Source: Romanomermis culicivorax (lineage: Eukaryota > Nematoda > Enoplea > Mermithida > Mermithidae). Taken from it: 64,000 nucleotides of DNA. The notes under the pieces are model-generated. The model did no database searches. It was given only the letters and a program-made list of their open reading frames with translations, and was not told the origin of the DNA. Every line of letters begins with the position of its first letter. Positions within the stretch are counted from its first letter, which is position 1. The stretch is from NCBI GenBank assembly GCA_963922205.1, contig CAWUHX010000119.1, forward strand, positions 372,001-436,000. The letters are read 5' to 3'. A program made the translations under genes and the position numbers. This document shows, one piece after another, positions 26,201-38,040 of this stretch.

Positions 26201-29200
26201 TCAAAGTGTTGAAGTTGAGTTTGCTAAATCATGAACAGAAACGTAAAATTCGAGCAAATTTGTTGCCAGAAAAAAATTTTTTTTTTGCGGAATTTAAAAA
26301 GTTAAAGTATTTTTGAAATAATTTGATGAAATTTTGTTTTGATCGTAGAAAAAATCTGGAAAATTGTGGAAAAATGATTTGAGAAAGTCGTTGAATTTCA
26401 TTTTGAAGAACTGTTTGGTTCCGAGAGAGAGTAACTTGAAGAAAAAGGGGAAAAATTTCAGCAGTGCTAAAAAATTGAAGTGCTAACTCACAGGAAAGAA
26501 AAAAACATCAGCACACCTTGAATACTAGATAGTGAGTGAGTTTTCGGGGTGAGAACCATTATGATTTAATGGATGCCAAACATCATTTTTTCATGACAGC
26601 TTCTGATATCTGTTCGATATCACTATAAAATCAATGCAAAATTTTACTTTGAATGAATTGTAAAAAGTCATTTCGACAAGATATGATGTGGACAGGAGTT
26701 CCGTTTCTGTATCTCTACTCTTTTATGTGACCTTGATGTTTCACATATCTTTTCCACTATGTGGGGTTTTCCAACGAGTATTGTTTTTCTAAGGATTGAC
26801 GATCTACTACTACTCTGCAGCAATTTTTGGATGTATTAGTTTATACTATCATTTGTAGGAGTCATATTTTTCTTTCTCCTAAAAGACTATATTAATTCTA
26901 TTATATACGTAGTGTTCATAAAAATCCTTGAAGATTATAAAAGTCTTTACTCTCTATGAAGCTCAAATTATGAATTTTGATATACCAATGGTCAATATCT
27001 CATGACTTTATGTTTTAACAAGGCATATATTCAAATTAGGTGTATAATGATCAGTAATAGTTATGAATTCATATCATCTTTTCTGTCAGCCCTTTACGTG
27101 GTATTCATTACATGAAAAAAAATATCATTGGTGTGAATGACAATCTCTATGATACCCACGAAAGGGGCAAAAATGATGTGTTGGTGAAGGAAACAAAAAT
27201 TTAGGCATGCTACCTATGAAGTGATAAAATCTTTCTATACACAGAGCCTACATAAAATGTTACCTGATATCCTATTAGTTTCCTGTCAATGGTCGGAAAT
27301 TTCGCTGGATGTATGTTCGTTTGGTAATCAATAAATTTCAGAATTTGGTTAAATAAAAGTAGACAATCCTTTTGTTTAGTTGGAATGAAATTATCAATAA
27401 AATTTATTATTTTACCTATAATAAAAATCCCTGGGGCCCTCTGGTCATGTGATGTTCGTAGATCACATTCTATGGACGGTGTATTGATAAATCAACCCCT
27501 TAATGCAGGAGGTCAAGACCTGGGTACAAAAATATAGTCCATTTTTCTTGAGATGCTTACATATAATTAGAATTGAAAGCATGTTCTATTTCAGATTTTT
27601 AAGATATCATAGGTCATACACTACCAAAAACCTGTGGGCTTATTCAGCTAACCTTTAGCTATTTTTAAATAAAAAATCTGCAATCAAAAGTTTCCATAAA
27701 TTAGTTCAACGGCGGGGGCTAATTTTTCTGCCAGATTCTGCTAAACAAGGATTTTATAAAAAATAGACTATAGCCAACATTTGATCAATACTAAACATTT
27801 TTAAGACAATATTTTACTTGCATCGATTAATTGAGAGAGAATTAGTTTATGTTTCATCATTAAAAAAAAACGGGCGACTTGAACCATTTCTGATATCATA
27901 ACTTTCTACAATACATCATACCTGTCCGAATATTTCCTTGAATTATGAACAAAAAGTGAGAGCATAAAAACAGCTAAAATTTGAAGAGAACTATTTCTGC
28001 ATATGAGCAAATACTGCCAAAATTATTTTAATCTCAATAATATTTATTTGTGGCTTTTAAATAAACAGAAAAATCACAGCATACAGACACGAAATTTTTC
28101 CTGAAAATACATGATCTTGATCATAGAACTATGAAGCTTAAAGAACAAAGGAGTAAAATAGAAATGGTGTGTTGTCGGCTGTCTACAAAGAAAAAAGAAG
28201 AAATAGATACATGTTGGATGCTATAAAAATGATATATTTGTATTGTAGGTTGCTACAGGGAAAACAATAAATAAAAAGCACGTGCCTTGGGTAATTAAGC
28301 TTTTTTATTTCCCCGGTTTTACGAGGTAATTTAGATGCTAGCTACCTGTATTTTAAACCATTTTGCCAGAGACAGATGGAAGCTACTCTTATATTTCAGG
28401 CTTCTAACCAAATAATTGTAAATGTCAAAAAGCATTACAAACTGATCGAAATAGAAAGTATGAAAAGTTCGTCAGAGATTACTTTTTTATTTATTTAGTT
28501 TTATTTTATTTTTTTTTTCATTGACAACATGCGACTTCATTTTCTACATTCTTCTATTTATCCTTCAACTGAATGTGCAATAATCAACCAATTTTTAGTC
28601 ATATCATAAAGAAAAATAAAAAGTGAGACATCTTGCATTTTTCTCTGTACGTCACATATGTGTTTTGTACCTTCTAGTTTTTTTTGCCTATTATACAGTT
28701 CTATAATGCTGAGTTTCTTCCCTTAGGATAATCGGAACAAAAAAAAAATGCACATGCACCGCCAGGGTATGGTGCACGAGCTACCTAGTGCGTGCTGTAG
28801 TGTAGGTGCGGCTTCCAAATTGGAAAAAAATATCCTATATACTTTGCGTGTTGAATGATTGAATGAAAGGAGAATTTTCGATGCAATCCAATAACTAGTG
28901 CACGTCCACGTTTGCTGAAAATAATCAATCTTTAGTCAAGACGTATATTCAATAATAGTTCTTTTTACGTTTTGAACTCAAAATGGTAACATGTTTGAAA
29001 ATAATTGGAGTTTTTGAAAAATTAAAAAAAAACTATTTGCATCACCAAAATTACTGCACGTGAAGAATGAGAAACGCCTGTCTAGACTGATTGTTCTAGT
29101 GCTCGAGCTGGTATGTGGACGCTTTGTCAAGTAAATAAAAAAATTTCACTCATTAGAATGGTTGTGTGATCATATTGATGATTTTATTACTTTTCTTTAC

Positions 29201-30559
29201 TTATTATGACTTATCTTTCGGTAGACTGTAGGTCTTTTTAACCATTTTTGCGCACTGTTTCAAGAAGTGGTGAAGAAAATTTTTTTTCACCATACATAAG
29301 CCTAACGCCCCTATAACTTTCAGGGCATAGTATACGACATTTTTTTCTAACTTGGTGGAGCCTGTTATTATAGTGCACGCCTTTGATTATGCACTGCTGT
29401 TCAGCAGCTGATCATTCAGTATTTTCGATCATTTTTTCTACACACAGCTGCATCAGTGAACATGTATCGATTGGAGGAAGGAAAGTGTAAAAAAAGATGT
29501 GTAATTTTATCATACAGTTTCGAATTTTGCAACGCTCCACATCAAATAATGGTAAAAATTTAAAGTACACAGTAGAATTTAGCAAACTTTGAGTGTTAAT
29601 GTTTGTTTACCATTCATAGAAAGCAAAGTATATGCCATTGTTTGTCCGATGTGATTTTTCCATTATGACACTTTAAAGTTAACATTCAGTTGTGACCAAA
29701 ACACATGCACACACACACACACATAGTGACCATGGCAAGATTGCTTTTTTTTTTATCTGGAGGAGGTGTATTTTACCTCGAGTGGTGGCTACTTGTTTCG
29801 TGGTTTTCATTACTTTTACAAAAAGTGGTTACGTTGTTTTTAAAATGGGGTTTGAGCGAAAACTCATAGAAAATTTGCAAATTATAAAAGAATGTCGATA
29901 AATAAAACATATATCAGACTGGTTTACCAGGATGCTACTATCACATGCTTCCAAGTGACCAACCAAAAATGAAACATATTTTTTAGCTTTGTACATCTTT
30001 TCAATGAGGTGAACTGTTTTGGAGTGAAAATACAGACAAAAATTTCAATGTATCAGCTTTTAATGGAAATTTAGACCTAACACATTCTCTGTCTTGTTGA
30101 GTGATGTTTTGAGCACCATGTATATTGAGGTTACCAGAATTATGTAGCAAAAAAAACTGCTACAATTTTTACACTCCAAACCAAACTTGTTATATAAGCA
30201 CAATCATTTTAGATCAAATAGATCAAACACACTTGCAGACGCCAAATTACTTTAGACAGATGCTAGATTATTTATTAAATTAATTTTAATTTAATAATTT
30301 ATTAAATTTCGAGATTTTAATACAATGATTACTATAAAATTTAAATTACACAGCTTACTGTAGGTTTAAAAAAGGATATTATTGATAGAAAAAGATTGCA
30401 CATGTTCTAAGAATACTTAGACTTTGCCCCTTTTTTCGTTTATGATGCCCATTGGATAAGGTATACAAGCTTTCTGTATTACTATTATGATTCTAGTGTA
30501 GCACAGTTGCTTAACCTTTTTATGGCTTTTCGAGATTCGCCAATCTCCAAAGAGCAAGT
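23285..30559. other. Gene-poor half of the element, copy 2
   Basis: More than 7 kb between the N-domain gene and the right arm. The part up to 29625 repeats copy 1 almost base for base; 29626-30559 is unique to this copy because of the gap. No recognisable protein, tRNA or rRNA gene. The 138-codon unknown frame of copy 1 recurs at 24875-25291, minus strand. A short CA microsatellite lies at about 29702-29722. Confidence 0.5.
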
Positions 30560-31640
30560 TTTGTTTACGGCCAGAAATCAGTGTCCAATGAAATCAATAA
30601 CATATTTTCTGCACGTCTTTCACCCTTGTCCATCACGTGTGTGCTATTTGAGATGGCAACATTTTTGTACATGTTATTCTCCTCTGACTAGTATATGCGC
30701 TTTTTGAAATGATAACGTTTTTTTTTCTGAACCTATTCTTCTTTGTCCAGCACATTGTGTTCTCTGACCTTTTTCTGTTCATACCTTACCTTTCCTAGCA
30801 TTTTTTCTAGGCAACATACAGCACTCCTCGATAAATAACGTTTTTGTTCTGTTATTCTTTTCTGCCCTACATATTTTGCGATAAAAAGAGAACAAAACAT
30901 AGGATTTTTGAAAGATCATCCATTATGACTTTTTTCCTTTGTCCAGTACAGTTGCTCTTCTTCTTTGCTCCCCCATGTTCTCTTTCAGATCAATAACCTT
31001 TTCTGGGGTTTTTTAACACGTTCTTTCGAATAGATTTTCGTTTTTCATGCATTACTTTTGCAGGCATTTTTGCCTGGCAATATACAGTATTCTTCGATCA
31101 ATATCGTTTTGTCTGCACATCTTTTTTCCCTTGTCGTTTTTTGCTCCTTTATTCTTTCCTACCCTATGGTACCACCCATATTACTGTAGCTCAACTCCAA
31201 CACAGGTTCCAACCTGTATGCTAATCCATGCATCCCTATCAATGGACAAAATTTCCAATGATACTGTCTGGCATGTCTGTTTTGTGCAACCTATTTTCAT
31301 TTTCTTATGCAACCTTTTTTACCTCTGTACACTACATGCACATTTTACATCCATTGTTCTTCCAGATCGATTTTCATTTTTACCTACCTTTTCTTACTTT
31401 TGTACAGTACATGCATATTGTATGTCCACTTTTTTTCCAGATTGATTTTCATTTTTGCGGCCTTGCCTTTCACATTTGGACACTACATAGTGTATGTCTA
31501 GTTTTTCCAGATCGATTTTTGTTTTGCTTCACCTTTTTTTTTTATACAGTACATGCATATTGTACATCCATTTTTTTCTAAATCAGTTTTCGTTTTTACC
31601 TTACCTGTTCACTTTTGTACACCATTTGCCCCTCGATTTT
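30560..31640 (-). repeat. Right inverted-repeat arm, copy 2
   Basis: About 1.1 kb whose reverse complement matches the left arm: nearly exact over about 31060-31471, and as diverged units elsewhere (TGATGGACAAGG, GACGTGCAGAAAA and TGTTGCCTAGAA on the opposite strand). It is much shorter than the left arm because it lacks most of the tandem expansion. Open frames across it on the plus strand are the complement of those in the left arm and are not genes. Confidence 0.75.
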
Positions 31641-31679
31641 TGTTACTCCATACAACATATAGTTAACCTCTCCTCTTTA

Positions 31680-31780
31680 GATCTACAGTAACACAACTAT
31701 TACTGTAACTCAACTATTACAGTAACTCGGAACAGCTTTGAACCTGTATGCTTAACCATGCACAAATTTACGAAAAATGA
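31680..31780 (+). repeat. Second copy of an arm motif beyond the right arm
   Basis: The stretch with TACTGTAACTCAAC followed by GAACCTGTATGCTTAACC repeats, in the same direction, a motif inside the right arm at about 31180-31230. It is either a further arm unit or an adjoining decayed arm of a related element. Confidence 0.45.
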
Positions 31781-31849
31781 CATATTACAGGGTGTACACA
31801 AAATATAGGGATATTCTCAGCTGTTACACATGTGATTGCTTGATACTTT

Positions 31850-32142
31850 ACTGTAGTTACATGTAAGATTGCATAATACCATACTGTATTTATGTAAGCA
31901 TAGTTACATAAGCATTGCATAACACCCTGGTGTATTTATGTGAGCATTGCAACCCTACTGTAGTTACATAAGCATTGCATAACACCTTACTGTATTTATG
32001 TAAGCATTGTGTAATACCCTACTGTAGTTACGTAAGCATTCCATAACGCCTTACTGTATTTATGTAAGCATTGCGTAACACCCCACTGTAGTTACGTAAG
32101 CATTGCGTAACACCCTACTATAGTTACATAAGCATTGCGTAA
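31850..32142. repeat. Tandem array of about 33-base units
   Basis: Alternating units of the form ACTGTAGTTACATAAGCATT followed by GCATAACACCCT. A variant with TGTATTTATGTAAGC is interspersed. Roughly nine units with point differences are visible. The array runs directly into the GC-rich array that follows and shares the CACCCTACTGTAG junction. Confidence 0.8.
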
Positions 32143-32301
32143 CACCCTACTGTAGCTCCGCCCACTGTAGCTCCGCCCCCATACAGTAACCTATCCACCC
32201 TACTGTAGCTCCGCCCACTGTAGCTCCGCCCCCATACAGTAACCTATCCACCCTACTGTAGCTCCGCCCACTGTAGCTCCGCCCCCATACAGTAACCCCG
32301 T
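32143..32301. repeat. Three near-perfect 53-base GC-rich units
   Basis: Units begin at 32143, 32196 and 32249. Each contains CTGTAGCTCCGCCC twice, then CCATACAGTAACC. GC content is far above the surroundings. The array ends in a degraded unit with CATAGCTCCGCCCACT at about 32306. It sits at the edge of the second polymerase pseudogene and may be a terminal or subterminal repeat of that element. Confidence 0.9.
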
Positions 32302-32344
32302 CCCTACCATAGCTCCGCCCACTTCCTATACTTTAACATGTGTA

Positions 32345-35300
32345 TATGCTTAACCATACGCCCTGGAGGGGCATGTATTACTACTGAGGTGCCTGCTTCA
32401 AACTCCTGGATAAAGGAGCCCTCTCCATACCCCTTCAACTCATCAGTCATTTGACTGAGGAAGAAGCCAGTTGGGACTTTGTAATTATCGACCTCTTCTG
32501 ATAAATCGATAATAAAGTCTAAAAAATAATAAAGTTGAGTAAAAAATTAAGGGAAACATGTCAAAGTTTTACTCATATCAAAGTACAGGAATCATTCCTG
32601 TAGTTTCTCCAAATAAATTTAAGTCTGGGTTGAGCAGTGACATAGCTCACAATGACTGAGTTGGGGTTTTGAAGGTTTTTTTGATATTTGTACCCGATTT
32701 TATAGGTGAGGTAGACAAGAGCCTCACTAGAAAAATATATTGAAGTAATAATAGTGCTACTATCAACTATGAGTTTGAAAAATTTGCCTGGTTCGTTAAA
32801 ATATTGGGTTTGGGAAAGGTCCTTCCTCTGACTGAACTGCAAAATACAAAGTTTTAGATTCTCAAAAATTTAAAACTTTTAGTTGAGCTTACTTTTCCAC
32901 AGAACAAACTGAACATGAGCTTGATGAGGGCTCCCAAGCGCGGATTTTTCTGGATTTAGGTAGGATCGAGTTTGATCCCTCCCTTTTCTTTGTACTTGCA
33001 TGAGTATTTTTCTTTATCGTGATTGGTTTTGGAAGGCCAGCTGGCAGCGTGTTGTTTGTGCCGAACGAAGGTGTTCATATATTCAGTGAAAAGTCCACCT
33101 TCCTTTGTTTTAGGGTCATATCGAGTAGTTTTTTGTAGTGCCAGATTTCCTGGACTTTAATTATCTAAAAATTCTCATGTTTTCAGAAAATGTCAATTTT
33201 TTAGCATTTTTTCAATCCAACTTGTAGCCCTTGTAGAGCTCCAGCAAAACCCAGGCGCATGTGATGGCTCACTGTGAGTTGTCGTGTTGACATCTCACGG
33301 ATTTTGTGTGGAAATAAGAGCTTGCCAGATTGGTGGTATTGGAGGACTGGGTGAAATAGTCTGCAACCCTTTAAAACCATTGGTTTGATGATCCTGTTGT
33401 AGGGTTTGGTGGTTAAGTCTTGAAAATTTTCTATTATACTTTGGGGTCGACCGATTTGGAATGCTCCTGTCTTGCAGACCCAAGGGTAGCGTGAACAGAT
33501 GTCTATGTATTTGATTTTCTCACCAACTTCGCAGCAATGGTAAAGCCTGATATCAGTTGTTCCCCCATGGTAGAAGGCGTCCCTGGGTCCTAGTGGTTTC
33601 AAAAATTTCGATTTTATTGAAATAATTGGTCAGTTGTTTGTTTTCTTGAGAAAAATAGTATTAGATCAAGTATAAAAAATTTTTTGTTTTGTGTTCACCT
33701 TGAGTTCCTTGCAGAGCTGACACTCCCATTTTTTAGTGAGGGAGTATCCTTGACTTTACAGAAATTTTTTGCATTCAATGGTAGCTCGGAATGCCTCCTC
33801 CACTTTTCAGCCATCCACTATTGTGTGAAATCTTTTGGGGGTGCAGGTAGAGCAGTCATGCCAACTGTAAAACCAAAACGTTTGGGGCCTGTAATAATTT
33901 GAGGGTTGTTAGCAACTTACTCGCATCGGTAGAATTTGAAAATCTCTTTTTTGTGGATACCATCTACCTTGTATAGCCGATTTTGACCGCCCACCCATTG
34001 AGTTTGTGAGAATATTGATTTTTCATGTCTCGGCCATATTTTAGCCATTTGATGGCTATGGCTGAGGGTTTTTTAGCCCTTGTATACCCACTGGCAGGAA
34101 TTAGGCTGATTGTCTTTTCAGGTAAATATTTTTTTCCTGCAGAGGTGGTTACACGTAAATGGGATCATTAAGTTTGTAACTCTACACCCATTTCTTTTAG
34201 GGAAATGTCCCAGAATTTTAAAGCGCAGGAGCTGAGGATGTAAATGTTTGACTCACAGTACATGATGAGTTCTTCTTTGAACTTGAAAATTTTGAGTGCT
34301 GCTTTTTCTTCCTCGTACCTTAGAAAGTTTTTAAAAAATCAGATTTTAGTGAAAAATCTACCAGTTTATTAATTTGGCCCTCTCCTCTTCCTTTAAGGTA
34401 TCAAGCCTGTAGTATGTTTTGTCTGGAAGGGGGTCTTCAAAATCCAAGTTCTCTTTTCGATTGAAGAGGTGGAGGAAGTTTCCCTTTTTTAATTTGACAA
34501 GTCTGAATGCTTCCGGGGATGCAATAATGGCACCAGGAAGTTTAGCGTATCGATATTCCTGATGCCACCTGCCTCAAGCATCAGGATCTTGAGTCCTCTC
34601 GTGACTAATTTTGGAGGAACTGTTTTTTGTTTGTGGAGATACTCAAAAAGGAATAGGGAATTGAATCCTCCTGCATTGTGGTGATAAGCTGAAAGCTCCC
34701 TTATTTTCTTGGAAAAAGAGCCAGTGCCCAAATTTTTGTACACAGTTGTCGCATAGGAACAAATACCTCAGTAACTGCAGATTCCAAGGGATTTGTTTCT
34801 GCAGGTATGGCAGTTGGGATAACTTACGCAAAGGTTGGGTAAGTGTTTATAGATGACCCCTAGATTATTGGGTTCGATTTCTTGGCCTTTTTAGGTCTCA
34901 AAATCAAAAAGTATGAATTTTGGAGCCTTCTTTTGCTTCTCATAGTCACTTTTGACCTTCAAACAAGAAAAATTAAGTTCTTTATAGAAATGTAAGTTTT
35001 TCGATGCCTACTTTCATGAAGCATTCATGCTTCTCTTTTTCGACCACTCGATTACAGGTTTTGCAAAAGAAGTGGTTGCAATTGTGTTGCTTTTGGTGTC
35101 TTGTTCAAACTAATTAATTGCAGGTTTTGCAGCTGTTCAGTTTGTCACAGTTTGAGGCTGCTTTTTGTTGTTTGTTCCCATTTTTACTGGTTCTATTTTT
35201 GTGGTTTTTCAAGCAGCTCTGGCTGGGCAGATACCTGAATATTCAAAAATGTTAAATTTATGTAATTTTTCATCTTTTTTAGGACATACCTGTTACAATT

Positions 35301-37043
35301 GTAACAACAGACTCATCGTTCAAAAGCGCGTGGATTTGGGGAGAGGCAGTCAAGGCAATCTTGTTTGAAACAATGATGATCTTCGGTGTGATCGTAGTCT
35401 CTATGGCAGAGATCACAGTAGTACGATTTGCCAAGGAAAACTGATACTTTCGTTACAGCATCAAAATGTTTGTCATGTAGATATAGGTAAAGAATTTTTT
35501 GAGCCTCAAGTCCTAAAAATCTCAAAAATGTAATTTTTGGTCTGAATTGGAAAACTTGAAATCTACTTTTATAGATTAACCTGTTATAATGGTCTTTAGA
35601 GTAAATTTTTTATTTGGCACTCAGGGGCTAGGTGATCTTGAAATTTTTTTACATCGTCCAAGCTGCAGGGTTGATCGAAATGTTCGAGTTCTATGCCCTT
35701 TTGTAATTTTTTGATGAGATTTCCTTGTAAAGTGTTCCATTTGGATTCTTCTCATTTAATTGTATCTCAGTGAGGGTCCTTGTCTATTCCTGCTTTGGCG
35801 ATGACTATAGCTCTTGCTAGACAGAACTTGTCTTGATTTTTTTATCTAAACATAATAGTTTTTAGATAAAAATAGTTAATTTCAGGGAAAGACTCTTGTC
35901 TGGAAATGTACACCCCGTCTTATACATTTTAGAGTAGAGAATATGTTTTTGGATAGGAGTTTACAATCACAGATTTTAGTAGAAAATATTTATGGAGCAA
36001 AAAATATTGACAGAAAGATAGCCGTTTTTAGCTCGAAAATTGGCAGGATGCCCTTCCTCATAAGTATGAATGTAGTAAAGAATTAATTTTTGTCTACCTG
36101 AAGGAAGCAGGAGCCATGACCCGTGTGTGTTTTGAACCAGTCATCCCAATTGTTTCTGGTTGTGGTTCTTTCATTTCATTCTTTCATATTCTGGTTGTGG
36201 TTCTTTCATTTCTGGATGGGCCTGCTCCTGTAGCATTTTCTAGGATGATGATTTGTGCATGGAACTGCTCATCAAACTTGAAATCCTTTTTAGATTGGTT
36301 GATATTTTCGATGACCGAGAGGACATAATCAGAATTTGTTGCCCCTATCTTCGCGAATGGAGCATAAACTGTAGGTGGATTGAGGCTCAGGTGAGTGATT
36401 TCAAACCCGACCTGGTCTTGAAAGCATCTGTTGACCAATAATCAATGAATTATGTCTGTATTCTGTAATTGCATGTTGTATTCAATTGTCTCTGATTGGA
36501 AAACTTTTACCCGAAGCTGAGTTTGTTCTTCAATTTTGTACAAATTGGCCAGTTCCTTTTTGGCTGAGAGTTTCACTAAAAACCGCATCCCAAATTTCTT
36601 GGGTTTCGAATTAGACTCAATCCACCCAATTTAATTTGGTATACTTGTTGAAAAGAAATAATAAGATTTTGGGCTGATTTTTCCAGACTTTGCAGGTGAC
36701 CAAAAGTTTTACATTTTCCTTGTTTATTACATTAATTGATTCGTCCAAAATTCCTACATTACTGGAATTGGCAAGTGAAGTTTTCCAAATAAAATCGACC
36801 AATGTTGGTTGGCGACCCTGATTTGAGATGTGATAATTTTAGTAATTGTATTAATGTCTTGGATTTAGAAATGAGCAGCCATCCTGGAAGAACAGTCTCA
36901 GGCAATAGTTTAAAAAAAAGATTATACATTTCTCTATGATATACTTGTGTTCTAGGACCTTTAATATCATTCCTCAATTCTGATTGGTTGATTAAAAATT
37001 GTACCTTCTTATCTTTGAACTTTTCGTGAGAAAGTTCAGACAT
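32345..37043 (-). pseudogene. Second, diverged protein-primed DNA polymerase (heavily broken)
   Basis: Fragments in several frames lie in the same order as the intact-looking polymerase of 16657-21322. From the 5' side: N-terminal region (about 36450-37043 and 36184-36438, ending in an ENATGAGP stretch like the PPKGSG end of the N-domain); Cys/His region (35313-35525, CDLCHRDYDHTEDHHC); exonuclease I LFDFET (about 34900); exonuclease II HHNAGGFNSLF, with Asn where Asp is usual (34489-34743); a WHDCSTC cluster (about 33850); PRDAF junction and motif A IDICSRYP (33201-33602); motif B KLMFSLFCGK (about 32895); and a YFDMS motif C remnant (about 32575). The tail, KVPTGFFLSQMTDEL, at about 32430 matches QVPTGWCLGEMTDEL. 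Stops and frameshifts are frequent. It is a separate, older lineage of the same family. Confidence 0.85.
36157..36214 (+). repeat. Short tandem duplication inside the pseudogene
   Basis: TTCTGGTTGTGGTTCTTTCA occurs twice about 32 bases apart. It lies in the N-terminal part of the second polymerase pseudogene and is a small local duplication. Confidence 0.8.
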
Positions 37044-38040
37044 GGTTTTGATGAGTCATCATGAATCAATCTTGAGTCTTAGTGTAGCGTCTCCTGGATT
37101 CTTTATTTTGTGACTTATGCTGTTCATGTGTTGTGTTTATATCAATTTTTCTAGAAAACTTTGTTTTTGAAATTTTTTCGCCCAATCATGTTTTTTATTG
37201 ATTCAAAATTTTACCTGTGATGTGATGTTAGTCCATGAGCTTTCCACTATAAATAGCAATTTTTTCCAGCAACCTTAAAGTTGATTATATTCAAAATTTT
37301 GTCATTTCTGACATCGGTAGATGCAGGCTGTAGCTGCAATGATTCGTTTGCAGTCTACAATGATGACCAGACTTTGAAAAATTTGAGCAGAAATATAAGG
37401 TCAATTTCTTTAAGAAATATCTGCGATTTTGAGGTTTTAGATGGGATAAATTTCACCCGGACATTTTCAGAGCTAAGAAAACTGAATCTTAGGGCCCGAA
37501 ATGTCTAGAAACTGATGACAATTTTAAACCTGATTTGCAAGTTGAAGGTCGTTAGTCAATTAGCAATGAAAATCGTAAATTTAATGATCATTTAGCTATA
37601 ATTTGTAATGAAATTGCAAGTTGCATAGCACTTTTAGTGATGATGCTTGTTTTATGTCTAATCAGGTTTGTAAAAAATGAAATTATACAACTGAGACGTT
37701 AAATTTGCATAAATTTTATAAATTCTATTTTTGTTTCTTCTGAGATTTCTCTTGGTGACTGAAATGCTACAATTTTCCGTTTGTAAATTCGTTTTTCCAT
37801 GGGGATTTCGATTTCTGCATTGATTTTCGGATTTTTAGAGATCCTGGTGACATTGCTACTGTAGTAGGCGACCAATCGTTCGATATTGATGCCAGCAGTG
37901 AGATGTCTGCAATTTTCGAATGTGCATTAAGTATAATCAATTCATGTTACTTCTTGGGCAAGAGAGACGAGTTAAGCTACAGCTTAACTACATTTTTATA
38001 TCTTTTGTGTGGGAAGTTAAGATGGAACCTGGTTAAGCCA
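37044..38040. other. No recognisable gene
   Basis: AT-rich sequence upstream of the second polymerase pseudogene. Short frames on both strands resemble nothing I know. It may hold the far end of that decayed element. From about 37950 the TTAAGCTACAGCTTAA-type palindromes of the next element begin. Confidence 0.4.

Larger units (their letters stand above)
14446..31640. mobile_element. Large polymerase-bearing element, copy 2 (nearly complete)
   Basis: This copy shows both arms in inverted orientation. About 14446-14875 is close to a reverse complement of about 31060-31471, and 16320-16590 matches the reverse complement of about 30690-30970 more loosely. Between them lie the minus-strand polymerase (16657-21322), the plus-strand N-domain gene (22690-23157) and about 7 kb without recognised genes. 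Total visible length is about 17 kb, in the size range of Polinton/Maverick elements. The outer left end is hidden by the gap and the outer right end is vague, because motifs of the arm reappear up to about 31780. No target-site duplication can be assigned. Confidence 0.8.

Noticed and set aside
31047..31691. Several Phe/Leu/Cys-rich plus-strand frames resembling membrane proteins
   Set aside because: They are the complement of the left-arm frames, read from the inverted right arm, with no start context or family motif.
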